From Saprospiraceae bacterium (lineage in GTDB: Bacteria; Bacteroidota; Bacteroidia; Chitinophagales; Saprospiraceae): a stretch of DNA of 64,000 bases. Shown here piece after piece: positions 43,506 to 52,330 of this stretch (the stretch's first letter is position 1; each line of letters begins with the position of its first letter). Below the pieces are notes generated by a model. It did not search any database and was not told where the DNA came from. It worked only from the letters and a program-made list of their open reading frames with translations. The position numbers were made by a program, and so were the translations under genes. The stretch covers positions 1 to 64,000 of the forward strand of contig JANQWK010000102.1 of NCBI GenBank assembly GCA_030729925.1. The letters run 5' to 3'.

Positions 43506-44597
43506 ATGCTATTACCAATCCTTCTGCTCAGTAGTTTTGGCATCCAGATAGCCTACTGGGTTATCGTTTTTCGCCGCCTGGCGTTCGATCATATCCCTGT
43601 TGGCAGCGGTATTCAACCCGGGGAAGGAGTCAGCGTCATTATCTGTGCCCGGAACGAAAGTGCAAACCTTACCCGGAACCTGCCGCTTATCCTGCAGCAG
43701 CAATTTGATCCCTATGAAGTTATCGTGGTAGATGACCATTCATCAGACAACTCTGTAAAAATACTGTTGGACTTTCAAAAAAATAGTACCATCTTGCGCG
43801 TCGTTCCAATACAGGTATCCACACGCCCCGGGAAAAAAGAAGCCCTTGCGCTGGGAATTTCCATGGCGAAATACAAGTGGTTGTTGCTGACGGATGCTGA
43901 TGCGGTGCCGTCGGGAAACCAGTGGATAGCGGGTATGTGTGCCGCTGTCGCGAAAAACACTTCGATTGTACTGGGTTACGGGCCGTATATTGCGGAAAAG
44001 GGTTTTCTAAATCTATTCATCCGCTTTGAAGCATTTTGGACGGCGCTCCAGTATTTGTCTTTTGCCCGGATAGGGCTCCCATATATGGGCGTAGGCAGGA
44101 ACCTGATGTATGAGAAACCCCTTTTTACAGCTTCAGCTGGCTTTACATCGCATGCTAATCTTGCATCCGGCGATGATGACCTTTTTGTTCGTGACGTAGC
44201 AACTGCTTCGAATACAAGCATTTCCATTGACCCTGGTAGTTTCGTTTATTCCCGGGCAAAGCAAAATTTTCTGGACTATTTTCGGCAAAAACAAAGGCAT
44301 CTTAGTACTGCCACCCGGTATCGCTTTCTGCACCAAGTGCTTTTGGGCGGGATTTCCATGAGTCATTTTTCTTTTATTATATTGGTGCTGTGGAGTTTAT
44401 GTACAGCGTATTGGCAATGGGGTTTATGGTTGTATGCCATCAGGCTGTTTGTCGCCTGGCCAATAATCTATAAAGCAAGTCGGCGTCTGAAAGACTCGGA
44501 CATGGCTATTTGGTTTCCGCTTCTCGACTTCACCATGCTGTTCTTTTATCTGGTGTTTTCTCCTTCGCTGATCTTGCATTCCGGCAAAAAGTGGTAA
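43506..44597 (+). CDS. Membrane glycosyltransferase family 2
   Basis: 363 residues. An N-terminal helix precedes the GT2 domain: VSVIICARNESANLTRNLP, IVVDDHSSDNS, and the DxD motif in LLLTDADAVPSG. The QKQRHLSTATRYR segment matches the Q-x-x-R-W-like acceptor motif of processive or polyprenol GT2 enzymes. C-terminal helices (near 278-300, 302-322 and 335-355) anchor it in the membrane. It likely transfers a sugar from a nucleotide donor to a lipid or polysaccharide acceptor. The ATG is 5 nt after the acyltransferase stop, so the lpxK-acyltransferase-GT2 trio is an operon. Substrate unknown. Confidence 0.85.
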   Translation: MLLPILLLSSFGIQIAYWVIVFRRLAFDHIPVGSGIQPGEGVSVIICARNESANLTRNLPLILQQQFDPYEVIVVDDHSSDNSVKILLDFQKNSTILRVVPIQVSTRPGKKEALALGISMAKYKWLLLTDADAVPSGNQWIAGMCAAVAKNTSIVLGYGPYIAEKGFLNLFIRFEAFWTALQYLSFARIGLPYMGVGRNLMYEKPLFTASAGFTSHANLASGDDDLFVRDVATASNTSISIDPGSFVYSRAKQNFLDYFRQKQRHLSTATRYRFLHQVLLGGISMSHFSFIILVLWSLCTAYWQWGLWLYAIRLFVAWPIIYKASRRLKDSDMAIWFPLLDFTMLFFYLVFSPSLILHSGKKW

Positions 44598-44649
44598 GCA
44601 AAAAAATTGAAACCTGGTATTGCACTCGGGTTACTTTTTGAGTTGCAAA

Positions 44650-44701
44650 GGTATTAATGAGGGTAATCAGGTGCAAGCCACCTTAAGGTGCCTTGCACCT
44701 G
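44650..44701 (+). repeat. REP-like palindromic element, copy D
   Basis: Box GGTATTAATGAGGGTAAT (44650-44667) then palindrome 44668-44701 with a C-C mismatch at stem position 11, identical in the palindrome to copy E. It lies 52 nt after the glycosyltransferase stop, same orientation, in a convergent gap. Confidence 0.9.
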
Positions 44702-44736
44702 AGGTTTAAGGTGTTTAAAATCAAACAATTATATTT

Positions 44737-46539
44737 TTAATTTAGCAATGTGACCTCAGTTTCGGAGATATGTATGGCTCTGGTTTGCTGCGTTCTTTGA
44801 TAGACATCATGGCTACCGTTTTCGAGTTTGAGGACACCTCTGGGGCATACGGCAGCACAGATACCGCAACCCACGCAGGAGGATCGGACAATATCTTGTC
44901 CTTTCTGAGCATAGGATCGCACGTCAATACCCATTTCGCAGTAGGTAGAACAATTTCCGCAAGAAATGCACTGACTGCCATTGACAGTGATGCGAAATTT
45001 TGAGCTAATGCGTTGTACCAGACCGAGGTAAGCGGCCAGGGGACAGCCAAAGCGGCACCAGACGCGGTTGCCCATGAGTGGGTAGAATCCCGTACCTACA
45101 AGGCCTGCGAAAACAGAGCCGACGTAGAAGCCGTACCAGCTGCGCAATTGGTAGTCCTGAACCCAAAACAGGTATTCTTTTTCTGCCATGATTCCCCATG
45201 TTCCTATGCCGATGATGGCGAAACCTGTGAAGGTGCCAATGAGTAGTGCTCGTCGGGGAATAGCTGCTTTTATTTTTTTGTTCAAGAACCATACGAAGCC
45301 CATGGCAAACAATAAAACAGCGGATGAAATGCTAAAAAACACGCTGCGGGTCAATCCTGAACCTTGCTTGGGTAAATAGGTATAGACAACGGCTATGGTC
45401 ATGACAACGGCAAAAATGAGCACGAGGTGGATCAACCAACGTTCTACCTGCCAGGCGCGCAAACTTTTGTCGGAAAGATGCCGGAATGGATCCCCCATCG
45501 TTTCGGCGAGTCCACCGCAACCGCAGACCCAGGAACAGTACCAGCGTTTTCCGAAAAAATAAGTAAAAACGGGCACTCCGATAAGGGTCAGGGCGATGCC
45601 CCAAAAAAGCAAAAACAGGCCAAATGTTCCGGATTGGAGCATTTCATCGAGGCGGTAATCGAAGAAGAAGGAGTAGTCCAGCGGCCAGATATTTTTGAGA
45701 TCCGGTGCCGGTTGGTTGAGCCAGGCGAGGAGTTGGGGCAGTATAAATGCAAAGCAGGTCTGAAAAAACATCACCGAAGCGGTACGCCAAATCTGATAAG
45801 CATTGTGGCGGTATTTGAGGATCATCCGAAGACCCATTACCAAGATGACGAAGGTGTAAAGTAGCCCGTAAAGAAACCACTGGCTGGCTGGGCCGTTATT
45901 GAGTCGGTAGCTGATTGGATCCACGATGATCATCCAGTTGACCAAGTGCTGGGGATAAAAATATAAGATCAGGTAAAAGAGTATCAGGTAGCTGCCCAGG
46001 AGGATACCGGACCAACCTCTGGATTTCAACGGGCTGGAGAAAACGCCTGTATTGTCTATCCCGGGTAGTTGTTTCCAAATGGGAAAATACAGCAGGAAGC
46101 TTCCCAGCAATACTAATATCAGGGCCAAGCCACCTGTCATCCCTGCGTGGTCGCTTAGAAACCCCTGGGCAGCTTCGCGGGTAATGGGCAGTTTGACTGA
46201 GCGGACAACATAATCCTGCATAACCATAGACCAGTAGGTCTCATCGGACGGACCGAGTCCTTTGTTCTGTTCCAGGTCTTGCCGAATAGCCTCTTGCCCT
46301 TGCTTTAGTACCTGGTGCAGATCCCGGTTGAAAGTAAGGCTGTTGGAATAAGTCTTATCCAGCATGGATATGGCAAAGGGCGCCACCATTTCGTAGTGGT
46401 AATCATTATTAAGATGTGTCTGAAGACTTTTTTCCCGAAGGGAGAAGCTATTCAGGCCGAGGCTTGCTGTAAAGAGCGCAAGTCCCGTTATCACGGCAAA
46501 AGTCCCGATGGTTTTTTGTAAAGTATGTGGGGATCGCAT
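44737..46539 (-). CDS. NapH/NosR-like membrane polyferredoxin
   Basis: 600 residues. An N-terminal helix and a periplasmic region of about 110 residues are followed by many membrane helices. Cys motifs near the membrane surface (KRWYCSWVCGCGGLAE; GNRVWCRFGCPLAAYLG) are like those of NapH/NosR/CcoG proteins. At the C-terminus are two 4Fe-4S clusters: CISCGNCSTYCEMG and CVGCGICAAVCPRG. It should pass electrons through or along the membrane. The first motif reads C-G-C-G where relatives have C-P. The upstream gene, a FAD oxidoreductase whose stop lies 5 nt before, is its probable electron partner. Confidence 0.83.
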   Translation of the reverse strand: MRSPHTLQKTIGTFAVITGLALFTASLGLNSFSLREKSLQTHLNNDYHYEMVAPFAISMLDKTYSNSLTFNRDLHQVLKQGQEAIRQDLEQNKGLGPSDETYWSMVMQDYVVRSVKLPITREAAQGFLSDHAGMTGGLALILVLLGSFLLYFPIWKQLPGIDNTGVFSSPLKSRGWSGILLGSYLILFYLILYFYPQHLVNWMIIVDPISYRLNNGPASQWFLYGLLYTFVILVMGLRMILKYRHNAYQIWRTASVMFFQTCFAFILPQLLAWLNQPAPDLKNIWPLDYSFFFDYRLDEMLQSGTFGLFLLFWGIALTLIGVPVFTYFFGKRWYCSWVCGCGGLAETMGDPFRHLSDKSLRAWQVERWLIHLVLIFAVVMTIAVVYTYLPKQGSGLTRSVFFSISSAVLLFAMGFVWFLNKKIKAAIPRRALLIGTFTGFAIIGIGTWGIMAEKEYLFWVQDYQLRSWYGFYVGSVFAGLVGTGFYPLMGNRVWCRFGCPLAAYLGLVQRISSKFRITVNGSQCISCGNCSTYCEMGIDVRSYAQKGQDIVRSSCVGCGICAAVCPRGVLKLENGSHDVYQRTQQTRAIHISETEVTLLN

Positions 46540-46544
46540 GGACG

Positions 46545-47885
46545 TTAATTTTTTAGAAACTGAAGGACTTTATCGAGTATGTTTCGTGGTGACTGCAAGG
46601 GGAGGTTCTTGTGAAACCGGTGGTTATACAATTGAACGACTTGTGTTTCATACCTTCGGTAAAACTCCGGATCGAAGTTGGCGAGTGCCAGTTTTGGCAG
46701 GACCTCATCGAGGGGAGTGCGATTGGCGAGCCACTTCTCGCATACCTCCTGTCTGAACCGGATACCCATGGTTTGGAATCCGGTAACGGCCTGGGAACTT
46801 TTGTCGAAATTGATCCGGATACTTTTTTTCCCATCGGGATGTTCCCAGTAAAGCGTATCCTGATCAGGTGGCAGGCTGGCGGGTACTTGTCCATAGACTT
46901 GGTACTCCAGGTGAAAAAATTTGGCTGAATTGAACCAAACTCCGGGGTTGTAGGCAAGTGGTCCTTTACAAATATTGTAGGCGAGGGTTTCGCCCATCAT
47001 CCTTCCTGTGTACCATACAGCCTCGATAGCCTGCCTTCCGGGTTGCGGTTGTCGCAGTTGTGCACAATCGCCGATGGCATAAACATCCGGGATATTGGTT
47101 TGTAAAAAAGCATCTACGAGAATACCCCGTTCAATTTCCAGGGGCGAAGTCTTGAGCCAGTCAATGTTGGGTCGGACGCCTGCGGTGATGCCCACAAATC
47201 CGCAGGGAATAGTTTCACCGGTATCGGTCAACACAGCCTTAACTTGACCCTTTCCATCATCGAGTATAGCCTTGAGGGAAGTCTCGGTTTGCAGGTCAAT
47301 GCCGTTTTCGCGGATATGTCGGTTGACCATGGCGGACTCTTCCGGGGCAAGCACATGATCCCAATAGCTTTTTTCCCGCACCAGGAAAGTCACCTGAATA
47401 TTTCTGCTATGGAACATTTCGGCCAGTTCTATACCGATCAGTCCACCGCCGACCACAACAGCGTGGGTAAGCTCTTTGCTATATGTTTCAATATATTCCA
47501 GGTCTTGCAGGCTATACAAGCCCCGAACGCCTTTCAGTTCTTGGCCCGGCCAATTGAAAAAATTGGAGACAGAGCCTGTAGCAACAACCAGTTTGTCGTA
47601 GGCTAGCGATTGTCCGTTGTCGAGTTGCAGGAGTTTATGAGCAATATCCAAGCTTGTCACGTGGGCCTGGATGAGGTGGATGCGATTTTTTTTCCAAAAA
47701 TCCGGTGGATAAGGTTGGGTATCTTTTTGGCGTAGATGTCCCATATAGACATACATCAGTGCCGTTCTGGAAAAAAAGTAAGGTGACTCGGAAGAAATCA
47801 GGGTAACGGGATGGTCGCTCCACTTGCGTATAAACCGGGCGGCTGTGGTACCGCTGATACCGTTGCCTATGATAACTGTATGCAT
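46545..47885 (-). CDS. FAD-dependent NAD(P)H oxidoreductase
   Basis: 446 residues, two-dinucleotide-binding-domain flavoprotein (nitrite-reductase-large-subunit/rubredoxin-reductase type). FAD loop: VIIGNGISGTTAARFIR at the N-terminus. NAD(P)H loop: AVVVGGGLIGIELAEMF (near 140). FAD second motif: DVYAIGDCAQLR (near 275). It lacks the BFD-like [2Fe-2S] and sirohaem domains of NirB. With the membrane polyferredoxin gene 5 nt downstream it forms a two-gene operon, probably an NAD(P)H-to-ferredoxin electron route. The final acceptor is unknown. Confidence 0.83.
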   Translation of the reverse strand: MHTVIIGNGISGTTAARFIRKWSDHPVTLISSESPYFFSRTALMYVYMGHLRQKDTQPYPPDFWKKNRIHLIQAHVTSLDIAHKLLQLDNGQSLAYDKLVVATGSVSNFFNWPGQELKGVRGLYSLQDLEYIETYSKELTHAVVVGGGLIGIELAEMFHSRNIQVTFLVREKSYWDHVLAPEESAMVNRHIRENGIDLQTETSLKAILDDGKGQVKAVLTDTGETIPCGFVGITAGVRPNIDWLKTSPLEIERGILVDAFLQTNIPDVYAIGDCAQLRQPQPGRQAIEAVWYTGRMMGETLAYNICKGPLAYNPGVWFNSAKFFHLEYQVYGQVPASLPPDQDTLYWEHPDGKKSIRINFDKSSQAVTGFQTMGIRFRQEVCEKWLANRTPLDEVLPKLALANFDPEFYRRYETQVVQLYNHRFHKNLPLQSPRNILDKVLQFLKN

Positions 47886-47963
47886 AGTCGCGTGCTATGC
47901 AGCGGGGATAATGGTTAAAAAAAGATTAATTGCGTTAACGTAACTTGTTTGTAGATTATTTTC

Positions 47964-47995
47964 TTTGTAATTACAAACTGTTAGCGAAATATTTG
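47964..47995 (+). promoter_or_regulatory. Promoter of the 48028 secreted-protein gene
   Basis: TTTG (47964-47967), a 20-nt spacer, and AATATTTG (47988-47995), one mismatch from TAnnTTTG. The ATG is 32 nt further on. Confidence 0.5.
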
Positions 47996-48027
47996 TGTTA
48001 GTCAGATATAAAGTTAAATCCCACTGC

Positions 48028-48762
48028 ATGAACAAAATTATACTTTTTGTTGCTTTTCTGTTGTTTTTACCTGCCGGGTTTGTCCATGGACAAGGTGTAT
48101 TATCCATAGCTCCTGCTGATGTAGAAGAAACCTTCCGGGTGGATATCAGCAATACTGCTTTGGATTTGCAGCTCGAAACGATGGTGACGAACACGAGTGC
48201 GGACACGCTCCTGCTGAGATGGCAGCGGGTGGTCGTAAGTCAGCCCCAGGGATGGCTGACGCAGGTATGTGATAATAATTTTTGTTATGAGCCACCCGTA
48301 TTTACCAATTATAGTGCGGAGCACAACATTAACGAACCTGTAGTTTTATTGCCGGGAGCCTCATTCAAGCTCATTTTCCATGTTTTGCCGAAGGGCGAAG
48401 CGGGAGTAGGGTCTTACGAACTGCCGTTTTATCGGATTGAGGCACCAGAGGTGGAGGTAGCTAAAGTGACCTTCAAGGCCGTTGTAGGCAATCTTAGCAA
48501 TACGGCGGCACTATCGCGGCCAAAATTTACCATTTTTCCGAATCCGACCAGTGAGTATTTTGAAGTATCCGGTGTAGATCGTGTAGATCAGGTCATTTTA
48601 TACAATGTAGTAGGCCGCATGGTAAAAACATTTCAGACCTTTGAAAACAGGCGTTATTTTGTCAATGACTTGCCGGATGGTTTGTATTTGGTGAGCTTTG
48701 TAAGTTTTGACAAAGGGGTGTTGCGAACCTCCCGTTTGAGCAAGCGATCGTATCGGCCATAA
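48028..48762 (+). CDS. Secreted protein with T9SS type A sorting domain
   Basis: 244 residues from the ATG at 48028, which starts a clear signal peptide (MNKIILFVAFLLFLPAGF, ending VHGQ). The middle (about 25-155) is a beta-sandwich-like domain with two Cys (VCDNNFCYEP) and repeated hydrophobic strands (LETMVTNTSADTLLLRWQRVV), which recalls Ig-like or Por-associated modules. The end (about 170-244) is a T9SS domain: FTIFPNPTSEYFEV, VILYNVVGRMVKTF, GLYLVSFVSF. The tail closely resembles that of the mini protein at 5307-5612. Role unknown; probably surface-exposed. Confidence 0.8.
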   Translation: MNKIILFVAFLLFLPAGFVHGQGVLSIAPADVEETFRVDISNTALDLQLETMVTNTSADTLLLRWQRVVVSQPQGWLTQVCDNNFCYEPPVFTNYSAEHNINEPVVLLPGASFKLIFHVLPKGEAGVGSYELPFYRIEAPEVEVAKVTFKAVVGNLSNTAALSRPKFTIFPNPTSEYFEVSGVDRVDQVILYNVVGRMVKTFQTFENRRYFVNDLPDGLYLVSFVSFDKGVLRTSRLSKRSYRP

Positions 48763-48777
48763 ATCGTTTGTTCCGGA

Positions 48778-49185
48778 TCAGGCTGGGTATTCTACGTAGT
48801 TTCTGGGTGTTTCGTACAAGCGAACGCTCAGGTCGTATTTCATGTCTAAGTGGCTTCTCAGGATATTCCAGATTACGAAGCAGATATGCTCTGCTGTTGG
48901 GATAAGATCTTTGAACTCTTCGGTATCCAGGTTAAGATTTTTGTGATCGAAGCGGTCTTCGACTTGATCGCGGATAAGGTCTTTCAGTATTTTGAGATCT
49001 ATGAGATAGCCTGTCTCCGGATCCACTTCTCCACTCACTTTTACTTCCAATTCGTAGTTGTGTCCGTGGTAATTATGGTTATTGCATAATCCAAACACGG
49101 CTGCATTTTTTTCATCTGACCATTGTGGGTTATAGAGTCGGTGTGCTGCGTTGAAATGAGCTTTTCTGAAAACGGAAATTCGCAT
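48778..49185 (-). CDS. queD: 6-carboxytetrahydropterin synthase (QueD/PTPS family)
   Basis: 135 residues. Zinc-binding histidines are in FNAAHRLYN and NYHGHNYELEV, with the catalytic Cys in GLCNNHNYHGH. The late motif LIPTAEHICFVIWNIL holds the E-H pair for pterin binding. It converts dihydroneopterin triphosphate to 6-carboxytetrahydropterin on the way to queuosine; the same fold also makes pyruvoyl-tetrahydropterin. The gene stands alone here, with no queC or queE next to it. The 179-nt gap upstream separates it from the divergent glutathione peroxidase gene. Confidence 0.88.
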   Translation of the reverse strand: MRISVFRKAHFNAAHRLYNPQWSDEKNAAVFGLCNNHNYHGHNYELEVKVSGEVDPETGYLIDLKILKDLIRDQVEDRFDHKNLNLDTEEFKDLIPTAEHICFVIWNILRSHLDMKYDLSVRLYETPRNYVEYPA

Positions 49186-49364
49186 GCCTTTTTTTGGTTT
49201 GTAACACCTGATCGGTACGAATGTTGAGGGTACTATCGTTTAATTGGCGTTTTCGGGCATTAATGGCAGGTAGCAGCGCAATAATTGATAGGTTGCTGTT
49301 GACTAAAATACCGGAAAAAAGTTATTTTTACATCAATTAATTCATTTGTATCAAGCAGAAGACA

Positions 49365-49844
49365 TTGGAGCATAGCATACATCAATTCAGGTTAGCGGGA
49401 ATAGACGGGGTGGAAATTGATTTTTCTATGTTTGCAGGAAAGAAGATAATGGTTGTCAATGTTGCTTCGGCCTGTGGTTACACGCCACAATACCAGCAAC
49501 TGCAGGAACTCTACGAAACATTTGAGGATAAATTGGTCGTTGTGGGCATTCCCTGTAACGACTTTGGGGGGCAGGAACCGGGGGATCATCAACAAATACA
49601 GACCTTTTGCAGTACGCGGTACGGTGTTAGTTTTCCTATGGCAGCGAAGCTTTCCATCAAAGGTGCTCAGGCTCACTCCCTGTATCAATGGCTGGGCAGC
49701 AAAGCGCTGAACGGAGTAATGGACACGGAGGTTCGCTGGAATTTTCACAAGTATTTACTGGATGAAAAGGGCAAGCTCGTGAAGAGTCTGCCTTCTGCGG
49801 TGGAGCCTTTTGATGATGAAGTCCTGAGGTGGTTGCAATCTTGA
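49365..49844 (+). CDS. Glutathione peroxidase family protein (thiol peroxidase)
   Basis: 159 residues, starting at TTG (49365): no ATG exists upstream in frame before the family's usual first strand (IHQFRLAGIDGVEIDFS). The peroxidatic Cys is in NVASACGYTPQY, followed by VVGIPCNDFGGQEPG with the conserved Gln, and MDTEVRWNFHKYLLDEKG with Trp and Asn of the catalytic tetrad. The enzyme reduces peroxides with thioredoxin or another thiol; bacteria of this group have Cys rather than selenocysteine forms. A -7-like TTCATTTG lies at 49341-49348, so the leader would be very short. holB follows. Confidence 0.88.
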   Translation: MEHSIHQFRLAGIDGVEIDFSMFAGKKIMVVNVASACGYTPQYQQLQELYETFEDKLVVVGIPCNDFGGQEPGDHQQIQTFCSTRYGVSFPMAAKLSIKGAQAHSLYQWLGSKALNGVMDTEVRWNFHKYLLDEKGKLVKSLPSAVEPFDDEVLRWLQS

Positions 49845-49898
49845 CAATTGTGTCATCACTCATTCCTGTTTCTGCGGGTACACCAGACTGTGGTACCT

Positions 49899-51068
49899 AT
49901 GCAATTTTCTACTATTCCGGGTTATGCCAAGCAAAAACTAAACCTGACGCAATTGGTTCAGGAAGAAAGGCTTCCGCATGCTTTGCTTTTGGCAGGGCCT
50001 GAGGGTAGTGGCAAGCTTGCACTGGCACTGGCACTGGCGCAATACGTGTTGTGTCGCAACCGCACTGCGGACGATTCCTGTGGAACATGTCCTTCGTGTA
50101 GCAAAGCCGCCCGATTTATCCATCCTGACATCCACTTTTCTTTTCCGGTAATTGGCTCCAATGTAGTGAGTGATATGCACCTGGCGGAATGGCGTAGGGC
50201 TTTGTCGTATTCGGTATGGATGGATAAGCACTATTGGGCGATGGCTTTGGTGGGAGAAAAAGATAGTGGTAATAAGCAGTTGAATATCAACAAAGACGAA
50301 TGTCACAAAATTATTCAGAAATTAAGTCTTAAGAGTTTTGAATCGGGGTACAAGGTTTTGATCCAGTGGCTTCCGGAGCATTTGGGCAACGAGGCCAACC
50401 GACTGCTCAAGATTATAGAAGAGCCGCCTGCAAAGACCCTGGTTATTTTTGTTGCGGAGCAAACCGAGCAGATTTTACCTACATTACTATCGAGGTGTCA
50501 ATTGGTGAAGGTTCCGGCGTTTGGGCACAAGGAGATAGGTCAGTATTTGTCGGACAAGCATGGCGTTCCCGAATCGGAAGCAGAGACTCTGGCGTTTATG
50601 TCTGAAGGTAACCTTTTCGAGGCCATACAGATGGCAGAGTCGCGTACTACAAACGAAGCTGGCATTTTTTTGGAGTGGCTTCGTACTTGTTATAAAGGGT
50701 TGGTGGGTAATATGTTGGAGCAGGTAGATTTGCTTTGTGAGAGCAGTAAGGAGGCGCAAAAGCAATTTTTGTTTTACGGAATACACTTTTTTGGTGAAGT
50801 GTTGAAGCAAAAATATGTGAAGACCCTTCATTTGCAGTTACAGGTAGATGCAGCAAAGACGGCGGAAAACCTGTCAGGAATTCTGGATGTGGATCAGATA
50901 GACCGGATGTTGCAGTTGTTGAACGACCGCTTTTTTTACATTGAGCGAAATGCCAATGAAAAATTACTTTTTCTGGATTTGAGCATCAAGATGAAAAAGA
51001 TATTCAGGCGGGAAGATTTTGTGGATATTTTTGAAAGCCCTCTTCCGGGGGTATTAAATATAAAGTAA
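49899..51068 (+). CDS. holB: DNA polymerase III delta' subunit
   Basis: 389 residues from the ATG at 49899 (MQFSTIPGYAKQKLNLTQLV), the usual start; the frame runs 17 codons further but with no family match. AAA+ clamp-loader features: Walker A in LLAGPEGSGKLALALALAQ, a zinc knuckle (CGTCPSCSKAARFIHPD with an earlier Cys), and an arm LPEHLGNEANRLLKIIEEPP. The Walker A ends in GK-L, not GKT/GKS, in line with delta' being a non-ATP-hydrolysing stator. It loads the beta clamp (dnaN, 29536) on DNA. The ricT gene follows after 23 nt. Confidence 0.9.
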   Translation: MQFSTIPGYAKQKLNLTQLVQEERLPHALLLAGPEGSGKLALALALAQYVLCRNRTADDSCGTCPSCSKAARFIHPDIHFSFPVIGSNVVSDMHLAEWRRALSYSVWMDKHYWAMALVGEKDSGNKQLNINKDECHKIIQKLSLKSFESGYKVLIQWLPEHLGNEANRLLKIIEEPPAKTLVIFVAEQTEQILPTLLSRCQLVKVPAFGHKEIGQYLSDKHGVPESEAETLAFMSEGNLFEAIQMAESRTTNEAGIFLEWLRTCYKGLVGNMLEQVDLLCESSKEAQKQFLFYGIHFFGEVLKQKYVKTLHLQLQVDAAKTAENLSGILDVDQIDRMLQLLNDRFFYIERNANEKLLFLDLSIKMKKIFRREDFVDIFESPLPGVLNIK

Positions 51069-51091
51069 GTTGTTAAAAAAAAATTGATGAG

Positions 51092-52294
51092 ATGGGATGT
51101 ATAGGATGTACAGTAAGTGTTTCCGGCGGTGATATAAAGGGGTGTAACAGTAATGGTGCTTGTAGTTCCGGTTCCTGCAACCGGCTCAATACGTTTGACT
51201 GGCTGGCGCGTTATGAGATTGACGAGCCGGATGGTTTTAATGTGGTGGAGGTAAATTTCAAAAACGGTGCTCGAAAGGGTTTTTACCTCAACGGGCAGCA
51301 TACCCGGGCTATTACAGGTGATCCGGTGGTGGTAGAAACTGCTAATGGGTATGATGTGGGAACGATTTCGCTATCGGGTGATCTTGTGCGTTTGCAGATG
51401 AAGAAAAAGGGGGTTACGGAGGATGGTGTGATCCATAGTGTTTTGCGGAAGGCCAATCAGCGAGATTTGGAAAAACTCCAGGAGGCCAGAGATATGGAAG
51501 TACCGACGATGGTGAAGGCTCGGGTCATTGCCCGGACCTTGGGTTTGGACATGAAGATAGGGGATGTTGAGTTTCAGGGTGATAAGCGCAAGGCGACGTT
51601 TTACTATACTGCTGATGGCCGGGTGGATTTCCGGGAGTTGATTCGGCATTTTGCAAAGGATTTCAAAGTAAAAATTGAAATGCGGCAGATTGGGGCACGA
51701 CAGGAGTCTGCTCGTATCGGAGGATTGGGTTCTTGTGGTCGTGAGTTGTGCTGTTCGACCTGGTTGTCCGATTTTAAGTCGGTTTCCACAGCTGCGGCCC
51801 GCTACCAGAATCTGGCGATCAACCAAGCGAAGCTTTCCGGGCAGTGCGGCAGGCTCAAGTGCTGTCTCAATTACGAACTCGACACTTATATGGAGGCGAT
51901 CGAGGCTTTTCCGGCGCACGCCGAAAAACTAGACACGGAAAAGGGTCGGGCGGTATTGGTCAAAACGGATATTTTCAAAGGATTGATGTATTATGCTTAT
52001 GAAGCAGAAGGCGGTAGAGGTAAGTTTTACCCTTTGCCATTGGACCGCGTGCGCATGGTACATGATATGAATAAAAACGGCCAAAGACCTGCTGATTTGG
52101 AATCGGTAGAATTGCATACCGCTGCCGTGGAAAAACAGATGGATTATGAGGACGTTACCGGAGCGATAGACCTTCCGGATGACAAAGTGCGCAGAAATAA
52201 AAAGCGCAGAAAAAACAAACAGAAGCCGCGGAAAAACCCGGCAGGTAATCAACCGCCTCAGGCTCGTAAAGATGATAAACAACCCAAAAAATAA
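51092..52294 (+). CDS. ricT: PSP1-domain protein of the RicT/YaaT family
   Basis: 400 residues. The N-terminal tail is Cys-rich (C3, C6, C18, C24, C29). The PSP1 domain (about 35-290) has the conserved IGGLGSCGRELCCSTW and CGRLKCCLNYE motifs; both Cys clusters could hold iron-sulfur or zinc. The C-terminal 50 residues are very basic (KRRKNKQKPRKNP), unlike Bacillus RicT. In Bacillus RicT works with RicA and RicF in RNase Y regulation and competence; no ricA or ricF lies nearby, so its job in Bacteroidota is open. holB is just upstream, a linkage seen in many genomes (holB-yaaT). Confidence 0.88.
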   Translation: MGCIGCTVSVSGGDIKGCNSNGACSSGSCNRLNTFDWLARYEIDEPDGFNVVEVNFKNGARKGFYLNGQHTRAITGDPVVVETANGYDVGTISLSGDLVRLQMKKKGVTEDGVIHSVLRKANQRDLEKLQEARDMEVPTMVKARVIARTLGLDMKIGDVEFQGDKRKATFYYTADGRVDFRELIRHFAKDFKVKIEMRQIGARQESARIGGLGSCGRELCCSTWLSDFKSVSTAAARYQNLAINQAKLSGQCGRLKCCLNYELDTYMEAIEAFPAHAEKLDTEKGRAVLVKTDIFKGLMYYAYEAEGGRGKFYPLPLDRVRMVHDMNKNGQRPADLESVELHTAAVEKQMDYEDVTGAIDLPDDKVRRNKKRRKNKQKPRKNPAGNQPPQARKDDKQPKK

Positions 52295-52330
52295 CCCTTT
52301 TCTTTCGTTGAAAAATAAATTTGAAAAACC

